Position numbers and translations under genes: made by a program. DNA of 44,336 nucleotides, taken from Pirellula staleyi DSM 6068. GTDB lineage: Bacteria > Planctomycetota > Planctomycetia > Pirellulales > Pirellulaceae. This document shows positions 8,377 through 22,952 of the stretch, in pieces. Location of the stretch: NCBI GenBank assembly GCA_945875845.1, contig CAMCMB010000057.1, positions 1-44,336 of the forward strand, given 5' to 3'. Under the pieces are notes generated by a model. The model ran no database searches, was not told the DNA's origin, and saw only the letters and a program-made list of their open reading frames with translations. Numbering within the stretch: the first letter of the stretch is position 1; the number at the start of each line of letters is the position of its first letter.

Positions 8377-9960
8377 ATGACCCAACGCATTCACGATGTG
8401 CTCATCAATGGCCAATGGCGGCCAAGCTCTCATACCAGCGAGTTTTCTCCTACCAATCCCGCTACGGGTGAGCCGCTGCCTTTGTCGTTCCCCGTGAGCG
8501 ATTGGTCGGACTGCGACGCCGCGTTGTCGAGCGCTGCAAATGCATTTGCTGAATTGCGAAAGAGGAAACCGGAAGCCATTGCGTTGTTCTTAGAAAAGTA
8601 TGCGAGTCTCATCGAGGCGGACAAAGACGGCCTTGTCGATATTGCCAATCAGGAAACGGGACTTCCCAAAGCTCCGCGATTGGCAGACGTCGAGTTGCCG
8701 CGAACGATCAATCAACTCAAGTTAGCCGCCGCCGCTGCCCGTCAGCAGAGCTGGTCCATGCCGACCATCGATTCGAAGGCCAACATTCGCTCTTGCTTCG
8801 AAGCGATCGGACCTGTGTGTGTTTTTGGGCCCAACAATTTCCCTTTTGCCTTTAACGGTATTTCGGGTGGCGATTTTGCGGCCGCCATTGCAGCAGGCAA
8901 TCCGGTTATCGCCAAAGCCAACTCGTCCCATCCAGCAACGACCCATCGCTTCGCCGTTTTGGCGGACCAAGCGGCCAAAGCGACCAACATGCCAAGCGGT
9001 TTGGTCCAACTCATCTATCGAACGTCGCATGCCGACGGCGAGAAGTTGGTTGCCGACGCGCGACTCGCAGCGATCGGCTACACAGGCGCTCGAACCGCGG
9101 GACTCAAGCTGAAATCCATTGCCGACCAGGTCGGCAAGCCATTTTATGCGGAGTTGTCGAGCGTGAACCCAGTCGTTTTTATGCCGGGAGCCTTTCGCGA
9201 CCGACTGGACAAACTCATCGATGAATACGTGATGAGCGGCTTGATGGGCGCGGGCCAATTCTGCACGAATCCAGGCATGCTATTGATGATTGATAGCCCT
9301 GAGTCCACGAAATTTATTGAAGCGGTTACGGCCAAATACCAGGCGAGTGCAGCCGGAACATTGCTGTCGCGCAGCGTGGAAACCTCGTTGGTCAAGAGCA
9401 TCGCCATTTTGAAGAATGCAGGTGCAGAGTTGTTGACCGGTGGTACCAAGCTCGATGGTGGACGATGTGCCGTCGCGAATACGGTCCTTCGAATTCGCGG
9501 CAGTCAGTTTCTTGGCGCCCCGGAGCTGTTTCAAACAGAAGCGTTTGGGAATGCAGTCTTGATCGTGGTCTGTTCGGATTTGAATGAGTTGGCAGCGGCC
9601 ATCGAGCATCTGGAAGGCAATTTGACCGGCTCGATCTACTCCGACTCCAACGGCAGTGATGATGGCGAGTACCAAAAGATCGCCTTGGCATTAACACATC
9701 GCGTGGGACGGGTGTTAAACGACAAGATGCCAACAGGTGTTGCAGTCAGTCCTGCCATGAATCACGGTGGTCCGTTTCCTGCCACCGGCCATCCGGGATT
9801 CACGGCGGTTGGAATACCGGCAAGCATGGTACGATTTGCAAAGCTAACATGCTTTGATAATGTCCGCGAGACTCGCTTGCCTGTTGTATTGCAGAACGCA
9901 AACGCTCCACATGCATGGCGGTTGGTAGATGGCAATTGGACCAACGGATCGATCGTGTGA
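8377..9960 (+). CDS. 2-oxoglutarate semialdehyde (2,5-dioxovalerate) dehydrogenase
   Basis: An aldehyde dehydrogenase of 527 residues, the usual length for the alpha-ketoglutaric semialdehyde dehydrogenase branch. Active-site features are visible: PNNFP with Asn154, catalytic base region AELSSVNP with Glu259, and the nucleophile in GQFCTNPG (Cys296). The 'GQFCTNPG' form is typical of this branch rather than of retinal-type ALDHs. It oxidises 2-oxoglutarate semialdehyde to 2-oxoglutarate using NAD(P)+. The gene follows the AraD1-type dehydratase after 54 nt, so the two make the last two steps of a non-phosphorylating pentose or sugar-acid pathway feeding the TCA cycle. Start ATG 8377. Confidence 0.9.
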   Translation: MTQRIHDVLINGQWRPSSHTSEFSPTNPATGEPLPLSFPVSDWSDCDAALSSAANAFAELRKRKPEAIALFLEKYASLIEADKDGLVDIANQETGLPKAPRLADVELPRTINQLKLAAAAARQQSWSMPTIDSKANIRSCFEAIGPVCVFGPNNFPFAFNGISGGDFAAAIAAGNPVIAKANSSHPATTHRFAVLADQAAKATNMPSGLVQLIYRTSHADGEKLVADARLAAIGYTGARTAGLKLKSIADQVGKPFYAELSSVNPVVFMPGAFRDRLDKLIDEYVMSGLMGAGQFCTNPGMLLMIDSPESTKFIEAVTAKYQASAAGTLLSRSVETSLVKSIAILKNAGAELLTGGTKLDGGRCAVANTVLRIRGSQFLGAPELFQTEAFGNAVLIVVCSDLNELAAAIEHLEGNLTGSIYSDSNGSDDGEYQKIALALTHRVGRVLNDKMPTGVAVSPAMNHGGPFPATGHPGFTAVGIPASMVRFAKLTCFDNVRETRLPVVLQNANAPHAWRLVDGNWTNGSIV

Positions 9961-9967
9961 GAATGCG

Positions 9968-11293
9968 ATGCAACACGCGGATTGGCTAATACTCGCGATC
10001 TTGGGTTTTCTTGGGGCGGCGATTGCCGGCTTCGGAAAACATTTGCTTCAGCATTTTCGAGGTCGAACGCTCGAAGCCTACTGTCGCCTCAAAGGAAATC
10101 GCGATCGCTTTGGGACGATATTGGATGAACAGAATGAAGCGAAAACCGCCTGCAATTACCTGTTTATCTTCGGCAGTAGCCTTGCGCTGATGGCAAGCGG
10201 GTGTTGGCTGTCGACTGTGCTGCAATGGCCACAAAGCGAATCGAATGCCCGACCTGTTTCTTTTCAGATCGTTTCTTTTAGCGTGATTGCGGCTACCCTT
10301 TTAATCAGCCTGCATTCGTGGATCCCCAAGATTGTCGTCCGCAATAGTGCGGCATTGTTGCTTTACCACACATGGTGGTGTTGGCATGCCATCAGTATCG
10401 TGGCGCGTCCGTTTCGGGCGCTAGAGCATTTGTTTGTGGCGATAGGGCATCGATTGAGCGATCGCCGTGTGGAGTATCGTGTTGAAGAAGAGTCGCTCGA
10501 AGACGAGATACGCAAGTTGGTCATGACCGGTGAACGCGAGGGGTTGGTGACGCGTTCGATGCGAGAGATGATCACCGGCGTGATGAACTTAGACGAGGGA
10601 CAAGTTTCGCAAATCATGACCCCACGCAGCAAGATCGATGCGATCGATATCGGCTGGAGTTGGCATCAAGTGCTCGACTATGTAACCCAGTCGGGAAGAA
10701 CACGAATGCCTGTGTACGAAAACTCCATCGACGACATCATCGGTATTCTTTTCGTCAAGGATTTGATGGCGTTGCTGCAGTCAAGAGATGCCCCCGACGA
10801 CGGAACGAGTTTTAAACACATCCTTCGAGAGTCTTGGATGATTCCCGCCACTCGTCAAGTCGATGAACTGCTCAAAGATTTTTTGCTGCGTCGAAGCCAT
10901 ATGGCGATCGTCGTCGATGAGTTTCAGCAAACCCTGGGGGTCGTTACGATTGAAGACGCGCTGGAGGAGATCGTCGGCGAGATCGCAGATGAGTTAGATG
11001 TCGACGAGGTATTACCGATGTATGTCGAAGATTCGGAGGGAAATTTTAGCTTGGCCGGGGTGATGGAAGTCGCTGCAGCCAATCGGCAGTTGTCCCTGGA
11101 TCTTCCGGAATCCGACGACTACGAGACCATTGGTGGTTTGGTTATCAGCAAGATTGGAGCCATCCCGAAGATTGGGGCTAAAACCAAAATTGGCAAATAT
11201 CAAGTCTTTGTGACGCAAGCCAATGCAAGGCAAGTTCAACGTGTTCGCGTTGCGATTGCGTACCAAACGTCGCATCATCCCACGAAACATTAA
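9968..11293 (+). CDS. CNNM/CorC-type membrane protein (DUF21, CBS pair, CorC_HlyC domain)
   Basis: A 441-residue hemolysin-C/CorB-like protein. The N-terminal DUF21 region has about four hydrophobic segments (near residues 5-23, 60-80, 95-115 and 120-145). It is followed by a linker 'DEIRKLVMTGEREGLV', then a CBS pair beginning 'MTPRSKIDAIDI' and continuing to 'VVDEFQQTLGVVTIEDALEEIVGEI'. A CorC_HlyC transporter-associated domain ends the protein ('DYETIGGLVISKIGAIPKIGAK'). Members are implicated in Mg2+/Co2+ export or divalent-metal homeostasis. ATG 9968, 7 nt after the dehydrogenase stop, was preferred over an upstream start inside that gene. The SRAP gene begins 1 nt after this stop, so the three may be cotranscribed without a functional link. 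Confidence 0.88.
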   Translation: MQHADWLILAILGFLGAAIAGFGKHLLQHFRGRTLEAYCRLKGNRDRFGTILDEQNEAKTACNYLFIFGSSLALMASGCWLSTVLQWPQSESNARPVSFQIVSFSVIAATLLISLHSWIPKIVVRNSAALLLYHTWWCWHAISIVARPFRALEHLFVAIGHRLSDRRVEYRVEEESLEDEIRKLVMTGEREGLVTRSMREMITGVMNLDEGQVSQIMTPRSKIDAIDIGWSWHQVLDYVTQSGRTRMPVYENSIDDIIGILFVKDLMALLQSRDAPDDGTSFKHILRESWMIPATRQVDELLKDFLLRRSHMAIVVDEFQQTLGVVTIEDALEEIVGEIADELDVDEVLPMYVEDSEGNFSLAGVMEVAAANRQLSLDLPESDDYETIGGLVISKIGAIPKIGAKTKIGKYQVFVTQANARQVQRVRVAIAYQTSHHPTKH

Positions 11294-11294
11294 G

Positions 11295-12029
11295 ATGTGT
11301 GGTCGCTTTACCCTAAAGACACCTGTTGCCAATTGGCTTGCGGACTTGTTCCCGACTTGGCAGGATGGAAATGCATTTGCAAACGAAAACGTACCGATCG
11401 AACTGACGCGAGCTCGCTACAACATTGCGCCTAGCCAGTCGATTTTGGTCGTGCATGTCGATGCGGATGGACGACCAGTGTTGGAAGGGATGCGATGGGG
11501 ATTATTGCCTAGTTGGGCGGATGCACTGTCGGTTGGGTACAACATGATCAATGCAAGATCGGAATCGATCGCAGAGAAACCCAGTTTTCGCCCTTCGCTC
11601 GTTGATAAGCGATGCGTAATCCTAGCGGATGGATACTACGAATGGAAAAAACGATCTTCCAAAATCAAGGAGCCCTATTGGATACATCAACCGGGAGAGG
11701 GTGTCTTTGCAATGGCCGGTCTTTGGGCAGAGAACTTCAAGATTCGGGTGCCAGACTCTGGGTGCAACTCGATTCGCTCTACAACGATTATCACGACCCC
11801 TTCGAACTCGGATACCGAAAGCCTCCACGATCGAATGCCGGCGATTTTTTTCGATGCAGAGCAAGTGAGCCACTGGTTGGCCCCGGAACTGAATCACACG
11901 CGATTCTCGACTCAACTCCTTGAGCAATTGATGCCAAGCGACCCAGGTTCGTTGATCACGCGGCGCGTAACGACTGCGGTGAACACGGTAAAAACCGATT
12001 CGGAATCCTTGCTTTACCCGGCACAATAG
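11295..12029 (+). CDS. SRAP-domain protein (HMCES/YedK), abasic-site DNA-protein crosslinker
   Basis: A 244-residue SOS-response-associated peptidase family protein. After Met1 comes the obligatory Cys2 (MCGRFTL), which in YedK/HMCES forms a thiazolidine with abasic sites in single-stranded DNA. The other conserved residues are present: Asn86 in NARSES, Glu116 in GYYEWKK and His178 in HDRMP. 'MRWGLLPSWA' also fits the family. ATG 11295 is required because Cys2 must become the N-terminus after Met removal; an in-frame upstream start at 11223 would bury it. The gene begins 1 nt after the CNNM gene. It protects abasic sites at replication forks, so it belongs to the same functional theme as XPB-Bax1 and UvrA nearby. 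Confidence 0.93.
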   Translation: MCGRFTLKTPVANWLADLFPTWQDGNAFANENVPIELTRARYNIAPSQSILVVHVDADGRPVLEGMRWGLLPSWADALSVGYNMINARSESIAEKPSFRPSLVDKRCVILADGYYEWKKRSSKIKEPYWIHQPGEGVFAMAGLWAENFKIRVPDSGCNSIRSTTIITTPSNSDTESLHDRMPAIFFDAEQVSHWLAPELNHTRFSTQLLEQLMPSDPGSLITRRVTTAVNTVKTDSESLLYPAQ

Positions 12030-12150
12030 AAACGCACCGAGTGCATTAGCCCGACGCGACGACTCAGCTAAAATCTTTAACGCCGAGATGCAGAGATGCC
12101 GAGACGCAATGCATCAGTCTCAAGTTTTCATCAGCCGCAGGGCGCCAGGG

Positions 12151-12264
12151 GCTTGTTGATTTAGTGGTGCGACGGACTTCCAAGTCCGTCGAATTCCCCA
12201 TTGACGTGCTTGGAAGTCCGTCATACCGCCCTTAACCAATAACGACTTCACTAAAGCAACAAGC
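12151..12264 (+). mobile_element. 114-bp MITE-like palindromic element, copy 1
   Basis: Ends are inverted repeats: GCTTGTTGATTTAGT at the left and ACTAAAGCAACAAGC at the right (14 of 15 bp). The interior has a palindrome around GACGGACTTCCAAGTCCGTC and a third GGAAGTCCGTC arm. A second copy of exactly the same length lies at 39973-40086 in the same orientation, about 88% identical by eye. There is no coding capacity, so it would depend on a transposase elsewhere. Confidence 0.75.
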
Positions 12265-12299
12265 CGCTAGCCGGCGTTAGCCAAATGGTACTCACTTGG

Positions 12300-12378
12300 T
12301 AGCGGAACAGCGCAAGCTGTCCGGTGTCCGTAGTCAAATCACTTGGATATTCACCGGGCGGCTCGCTCCGCTCCGCTA
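12300..12378. repeat. imperfect inverted repeat (27-bp arms)
   Basis: TAGCGGAACAGCGCAAGCTG... at 12300-12326 is largely complementary to CACCGGGCGGCTCGCTCCGC... at 12352-12378, with a few mismatches. It looks like an aged palindromic repeat of the same general class as the others in this window. Confidence 0.65.
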
Positions 12379-12563
12379 CGAAAACATTGGTTCGAACCGA
12401 AAGTGAGTGCCATTGGGCGTTGGCCCCCGGTTTTCCATGCAGTATTGTCGAACGGTGCCGTTCTAGTTGGAAACGTCGAATTGTGTTACAACTTGAGCTC
12501 CACGTGCGGGATCAGGGTCCTGCGGACATTGAATCGATTTGCCAATATTTTCCTTGACATTCC

Positions 12564-13637
12564 ATGAGCAATAACGTCGAAAACTGCATTATTATCGGTA
12601 GTGGGCCTGCCGGTTGGTCCGCCGCTATTTATGCTGCCCGTGCCAACTTGAAGCCGTTGCTTTTCGAAGGAGCAATGACGGAAGAAAACCGCGTGATGGG
12701 CCGCTACCCCATGGGTCAACTTGCTCAAACCACGGAAGTCGAGAACTACGCAGGCTTTCCGAGCGGAAAAATCAAAGACTTTCTCGAATCGGCCATCGAC
12801 AAAGACCGACATTACATGCTGCCCCCGATCGAGGAACATCCACACGCCGTCACCGGACCCGAACTGATGGAATTGATGCGACAGCAAGCGATCAACTTTG
12901 GCACTCGCGTTATCACGGATGATATTGTGAGCGTCGATTTCTCTGGAAAGCCGTTTCAACTCAACACCAGCGAGAGTGGCTCATTCCAAGCCCATACGGT
13001 TATCGTTGCAACCGGTGCGAGCGCAAATTACCTAGGCTTACCCAGCGAAGAAGTATTCCGAAACAAAGGGGTTAGCGCCTGTGCTGTCTGCGATGGTGCT
13101 TTGCCTCGTTTTCGAAACAAGCCGCTGGTCGTGGTGGGTGGTGGTGACTCTGCGGTCGAGGAGGCAAGCTACTTAACGAAGTATGCATCGAAGGTCCACA
13201 TGATCTTGCGACGCGGCGAAATGAGGGCTTCCAAAATCATGCAGCAACGAGCATTGGACAATCCCAAAATCGAACTTGTGAAATTCTCCGTGGTTGACGA
13301 GGTGCTGGGTGATGCCAGTGACATGCGAGTCGGAGTCACGGGTGTTCGAGTCAAGAATGTCGATACTGGAGCAACGACAGTACTCGAAGCGGCAGGTATG
13401 TTTCTGGCCATCGGGCACACTCCAAACACCAATTTTCTGGGCGGTCAAGTCGAGAAGCACGCCAACGGTTACATTCGCTGGACGCAACCCTATCGAACCA
13501 TCACAAGCGTCGAAGGAGTCTTTGCCGCTGGCGACGTTGCCGACGATTACTATCGACAGGCGATCACATCCGCAGGCACAGGTTGCATGGCCGCCCTGGA
13601 TGCCGAACGTTACCTCGCTGGAGTTGGAGTTCACTAA
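12564..13637 (+). CDS. trxB: thioredoxin reductase (NADPH, FAD)
   Basis: A low-molecular-weight type thioredoxin reductase of 357 residues, about 40 longer than the E. coli enzyme. FAD motif [15 protein letters not shown] is at about 10-24, and the redox pair is Cys173-Ala-Val-Cys176 in [16 protein letters not shown] motif [10 protein letters not shown] follows, and the C-terminal '[34 protein letters not shown]' is diagnostic. The extra length is mainly an insert between 'ENYAGFP' and 'TGPELMELM' (about residues 70-98). It reduces thioredoxin with NADPH in the cytoplasm. The tandem uvrA gene starts only 3 nt after the stop, so both are probably on one transcript. Confidence 0.95.
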   Translation: MSNNVENCIIIGSGPAGWSAAIYAARANLKPLLFEGAMTEENRVMGRYPMGQLAQTTEVENYAGFPSGKIKDFLESAIDKDRHYMLPPIEEHPHAVTGPELMELMRQQAINFGTRVITDDIVSVDFSGKPFQLNTSESGSFQAHTVIVATGASANYLGLPSEEVFRNKGVSACAVCDGALPRFRNKPLVVVGGGDSAVEEASYLTKYASKVHMILRRGEMRASKIMQQRALDNPKIELVKFSVVDEVLGDASDMRVGVTGVRVKNVDTGATTVLEAAGMFLAIGHTPNTNFLGGQVEKHANGYIRWTQPYRTITSVEGVFAAGDVADDYYRQAITSAGTGCMAALDAERYLAGVGVH

Positions 13638-13640
13638 TCT

Positions 13641-19769
<6,129 letters not shown>

Positions 19770-19916
19770 CGCGTTCTCCTCTGGGACACGGCGAACATCG
19801 CGTTGGGTACAATGCTTAGGGCGTCGAAAGGGCGGTCTTAGCGGTGCGCCCGTCAACCCTCGTTCACGTTCTCGCATTGACTCCTTTGCACACTCGCATT
19901 TCCGGAATTTGTTTCT

Positions 19917-20498
19917 ATGCAGACTCTTCTCGTCGAACAGCCGTGGATTATTGGAGCGATGGGATCGGTTTTGTCGCTTGTGACGTTTTTTGGTTGGATT
20001 CAAAGCGGAAACTCCATCGCCTTCAAAACAGCATGTGGACTTGTTGCCACCACCATTCTGCTGGTAGTGCTCAATATCTGGGTCGTATCCGATCGCGAAA
20101 TCGTCCATCAATGGCTGATGGAAACGGCGGACGAGATTCAAAACAACCAAATCGAAAAAGTCTTGAACCGCATACATCCAGAGTCGTCCGATCGCGTTGA
20201 GAATAGCGCTGCGCAACTCAAGGTCATCACGTTTTCCGCTCTCCGAATCACGAGAATTCATAGCATTGAAATTCAAACCAAGCGTCAACAGAAAATAGCT
20301 CTGGTCCGAATGAACGTGTTTGCGGAAGGTTCGATTCGCGGGTTTGAAGGCAAGCATCCACGTTGGATTGGCCTGACGCTTGAACAAGTCGGTAAGGAAT
20401 GGCTGGTTACCGACATAGAGGAACGCGAACCGCAACACGAGTTCATGAATGCAAGTGAGGACTCCGTATTTTCCAACCTCAGGACGGGGCAAAGATAG
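19917..20498 (+). CDS. two-TM membrane protein, hypothetical
   Basis: A 193-residue protein of unknown function. Two hydrophobic helices at about 10-28 and 37-56 form the N-terminus. A soluble domain of about 130 residues follows, with a helix rich in polar residues ('IVHQWLMETADEIQNNQIEKVLNRI') and then a β-rich part ('KIALVRMNVFAEGS...WLVTDIEER') that resembles an NTF2-like or SnoaL-like fold; this resemblance is a guess. The gene ends 3 nt before apbE, so the two are probably cotranscribed. Nothing in the sequence ties it to flavinylation directly. Confidence 0.75.
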   Translation: MQTLLVEQPWIIGAMGSVLSLVTFFGWIQSGNSIAFKTACGLVATTILLVVLNIWVVSDREIVHQWLMETADEIQNNQIEKVLNRIHPESSDRVENSAAQLKVITFSALRITRIHSIEIQTKRQQKIALVRMNVFAEGSIRGFEGKHPRWIGLTLEQVGKEWLVTDIEEREPQHEFMNASEDSVFSNLRTGQR

Positions 20499-20501
20499 AC
20501 C

Positions 20502-21467
20502 ATGTCTGCTGTTTGGTTGGAATTCGCTCGGGATGCGATGGCGTGTCGATTCGAGATATTGTTGCATCCGGGCAAGCCAGAAAATGGTGGCGAGGCAGCC
20601 TTGGAAGCGCTCGATACAATTACTTACCTGGAACAAGTCCTAAGTATCTACGTTGCCTCAAGCGAATTGTGCTTAATCAACGAGCGAGCATCCAAACAAG
20701 CTGTTGCCGTTTCGGAATCGACGTTTGCGTTGCTGCAGCTGGGACTCGCCATTTTCGAAAAGACCTGCGGAGCTTTCGATATGACGTCAGCCAAATTATC
20801 GAAGGCGTGGGGCTTCTATTTACGTCAAGGGAAAATGCCCACAGAGAGCGAAATCGAAACCGCGCTGGCACAAGTCGGATCTCAACACATCGTCTTGCAA
20901 GAAGAATGCCGCTCCATCCTGTTTCGCAAACCGATCGAGGTAAACCCGGGCGGCATTGGCAAAGGCTTTGCGCTCGATTGTGCAGCTTCCTCGCTCAAAA
21001 GAGCCGACGTGCTCGACTTTGCATTTCATGGCGGAAAAAGCAGCGTGTTGTGCGCGGGAAGTCAATCCGCAAAAGATCGCGACCAAGGCTGGCGAATTGC
21101 AGTTCGACATCCAGAGCAATCGGAGCGAATCCTTGGCTTTCTATCGCTACACGATCAAGCCTTGGGAACCAGCGGGCCTGCCAATCAGTTCTTTTACTTT
21201 CGGGGAAAGAGATACGGTCATATCATCGATCCGCGAACAGGCTGGCCTGCCGCCGGAATGCTCAGCGTAACCGTGTTGCATCCATCGGCCGGATGGGCAG
21301 ATGCATTGGCCACGGGTCTGTACGTCATGGGTATCGAGAAAGCCGTCGCTTTTTGTGAACAGAACCCGGACGTAAGCATGCTCGCAATTCTGCCTGGAGA
21401 TCGCGATGGGACTTGCGAAGTCGTGACTTGCAACATGCGGGAGGGACAATGGTCAAGTACGAAATAG
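20502..21467 (+). CDS. apbE: FAD:protein FMN transferase, ApbE family
   Basis: A 321-residue ApbE-family protein. Recognisable blocks are 'SELCLIN' (about 54-60), 'GAFDMT' (90-95), 'NPGGIGKGFALD' (148-159), 'HIIDPRTGWPA' and 'ADALATGLYVMG' near the C-terminus, where the Asp and Thr contribute to Mg2+ binding. Family members covalently attach FMN from FAD to Thr/Ser of target proteins such as NqrB/NqrC or RnfD/RnfG. No lipobox or clear signal peptide is visible, so a cytoplasmic site or another export route is possible. The usual 'NLGGD' block reads 'FHGGK' here. The 3' end overlaps a convergent small membrane-protein gene by 15 nt. No obvious flavinylation target is nearby. Confidence 0.88.
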   Translation: MSAVWLEFARDAMACRFEILLHPGKPENGGEAALEALDTITYLEQVLSIYVASSELCLINERASKQAVAVSESTFALLQLGLAIFEKTCGAFDMTSAKLSKAWGFYLRQGKMPTESEIETALAQVGSQHIVLQEECRSILFRKPIEVNPGGIGKGFALDCAASSLKRADVLDFAFHGGKSSVLCAGSQSAKDRDQGWRIAVRHPEQSERILGFLSLHDQALGTSGPANQFFYFRGKRYGHIIDPRTGWPAAGMLSVTVLHPSAGWADALATGLYVMGIEKAVAFCEQNPDVSMLAILPGDRDGTCEVVTCNMREGQWSSTK

Positions 21468-21650
21468 AGCTGCGTCGACAGTAGCCCAAATGTGCATTAT
21501 CCATCCCAATAACACAAACCAAAGTGCGGTTGCCATGAAGAAAAAGATGGCACCCGCTAGGATCCGACCCTGAAAAAGTTGGCCTAGACCGGGATAAAGA
21601 AAGCTGGCGAGTGCACAAAGTACGTTTCCGGTAGAGCCTTGACCGCTCAT
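21453..21650 (-). CDS. small membrane protein (65 aa)
   Basis: The short product has an N-terminal 'ASFLYPGLGQLFQGR' motif, which is typical of small TM2/DUF5683-like membrane proteins, followed by one long hydrophobic stretch 'GAIFFFMATALWFVLLGWIMHIW' and 'ATVDAALF'. It is convergent with apbE and overlaps its 3' end by 15 nt. The motif and composition support a real gene; the function is unknown. Confidence 0.7.
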   Translation of the reverse strand: MSGQGSTGNVLCALASFLYPGLGQLFQGRILAGAIFFFMATALWFVLLGWIMHIWATVDAALFRT

Positions 21651-22202
21651 CTATAATCCCTCGACAAAGTGGGTGCAGAAGAAAATGACGAATGCAATTC
21701 GTCGGGCTGCGGCGAATGTTGGCAAAATTTTGCTGAACGAATGATTTCTTAGGGCATTAAACAATCAATGCTTGCACAGAACTACGTGCTAGCATTTCTC
21801 TAACATACTAAATGTAGTATCGCGTTTGCAATAAGGTTTGGTTGAAGCTAATGTTTGGATCTATCAAGGGCAGACTAGTATCAGTTGCTAGCCTGCGAGA
21901 TGGAGTGATCGGAACCAAACAACACGAGGTTAACTCTTCTCTGCCGAACGCAAACGAAGGATTCGTAGTATCGACGGCTTTTTGTCCTTTGGGTCGCTAC
22001 CAGACGTCACATTTTAGTTGCTGACAATCTTAGGATGGACTCCTTACCAGCACAACTAGTTTGTACACGAGTTCTTAGTCGCAAACGCAGTCTTGTTTGT
22101 CACCCGAGTTTGCTTGTTGATTTTCCCGAAAAAACAAGCAGATACGTTCAATTCATCCATCCTTTGCGACACGTCACTTTTCCTTTAGGAGGATCCTATC
22201 GA
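21651..22202. other. intergenic region, no gene recognised
   Basis: This 550-nt gap holds the promoter side of the small minus-strand membrane gene and the leader of the amidotransferase-like gene. The reading frame of the latter is open back to 22035, but the translated extension is not protein-like. A 60-codon ORF at 21842-22024 also looks random. The stretch 21715-21850 is relatively AT-rich, as expected for promoters. Confidence 0.5.
22187..22192 (+). promoter_or_regulatory. consensus Shine-Dalgarno deciding the start at 22203
   Basis: AGGAGG lies 10 nt upstream of ATG 22203. It is one of the few perfect ribosome-binding sites in the window, and it sets the start of the amidotransferase-like gene against the upstream in-frame ATG at 22035. 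Confidence 0.75.
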
Positions 22203-22952
22203 ATGACTCAACGGCCGCTCATTGGTTTAAATTGCGATTACCGCGCTTCCAATCAAGGCACTCCAGCCTATTGTTACTTGGCAGCAGGATATTTTGATTC
22301 GATTGCGAATGCAGGCGGGATACCAGTTCTGGTGCCGCCTATGGCTGATCAAGCTTGTTTGGATCAAATTCTGGACCGTCTCGACGGTTTTGTTTTGGTC
22401 GGAGGAGCAGATTTAGATCCTCGTAACGACGGTTACATGTTGCATAGTTCCGTGCGACCCATGGAAGCCCGTCGTGAAGAGTTTGATCGTCGATTGGCCC
22501 AGGAAATTGCAAATCGTCGAATGAGCTTAATGGCGATTGGAGTTGGACTCCAATTGATCAATGTTATCCAAGGTGGCAACCTTTTCTACCATTTGCCGAT
22601 CGATATGCCATCTGCGATTCCTCACAAAGATCCCCACGACCCGAATCACAGGCATTCGCTGGTCGTTGAATCGGATTCGATATTGGGTCGAGTGTACGGC
22701 GAAGGAGAAATCCGTGTTACCAGCCGGCATCATATGGCAATCGACCGATTGGCGGATTGCTTCCGCGTGACGGCGCGCTGCCAAGACGGTGTGATCGAGG
22801 GAGTCGAATGCCACGAAGACGATTGGTTCGTCTTCGGTTGCCAATTCCATCCCGAGTCACCCGCCGCAAGCGCTTTGGACATTCGCATTTTCGAAGAGTT
22901 CATTGAAGGCGTGATGGCAAAGTCCGGACAGGTTCGTTTAGCGGTTGCATAG
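22203..22952 (+). CDS. class I glutamine amidotransferase-like (peptidase C26/PuuD fold) lacking the nucleophile
   Basis: A 249-residue protein with the fold of gamma-glutamyl-GABA hydrolase (PuuD). Family blocks are 'RPLIGLNCDYR' at the start, 'YFDSIANAGGIPVLVPP' (30-46), 'DGFVLVGGADLDP' (61-73), 'RREEFD' (90-95) and 'FGCQFHPES' with His216 and Glu218 of the triad. The nucleophile elbow, normally GICRGxQ, reads A-I-Gly113-V-G-L-Q, so the catalytic Cys is replaced by Gly. Hydrolase activity by the normal mechanism is therefore not expected. It may be a regulatory or ligand-binding pseudo-enzyme, or use another mechanism. The start is fixed by a perfect AGGAGG. It has no obvious functional neighbours. 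Confidence 0.85.
   Translation: MTQRPLIGLNCDYRASNQGTPAYCYLAAGYFDSIANAGGIPVLVPPMADQACLDQILDRLDGFVLVGGADLDPRNDGYMLHSSVRPMEARREEFDRRLAQEIANRRMSLMAIGVGLQLINVIQGGNLFYHLPIDMPSAIPHKDPHDPNHRHSLVVESDSILGRVYGEGEIRVTSRHHMAIDRLADCFRVTARCQDGVIEGVECHEDDWFVFGCQFHPESPAASALDIRIFEEFIEGVMAKSGQVRLAVA

Larger units (their letters stand above)
12030..12563. other. repeat-rich intergenic region, no gene
   Basis: This 530-nt gap contains a degenerate tract of GAGATGCAGAGATGCCGAGA type (about 12070-12110), a 114-bp MITE-like element (12151-12264) and an inverted repeat (12300-12378), the last two listed separately. Short ORFs across 12324-12567 lack protein-like character. The trxB promoter should lie between 12380 and 12560 but was not identified. 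Confidence 0.6.

Noticed and set aside
12324-12567. Short ORFs upstream of trxB
   Set aside because: They overlap each other within an inverted repeat and have no protein character.
21842-22024. 60-codon ORF before the amidotransferase-like gene
   Set aside because: The composition is not protein-like, with no ribosome-binding site or recognisable motif; it lies in a promoter region.
22035-22202. N-terminal extension of the amidotransferase-like gene
   Set aside because: Perfect AGGAGG sits before ATG 22203 and family homology starts there; the extension is random-looking.
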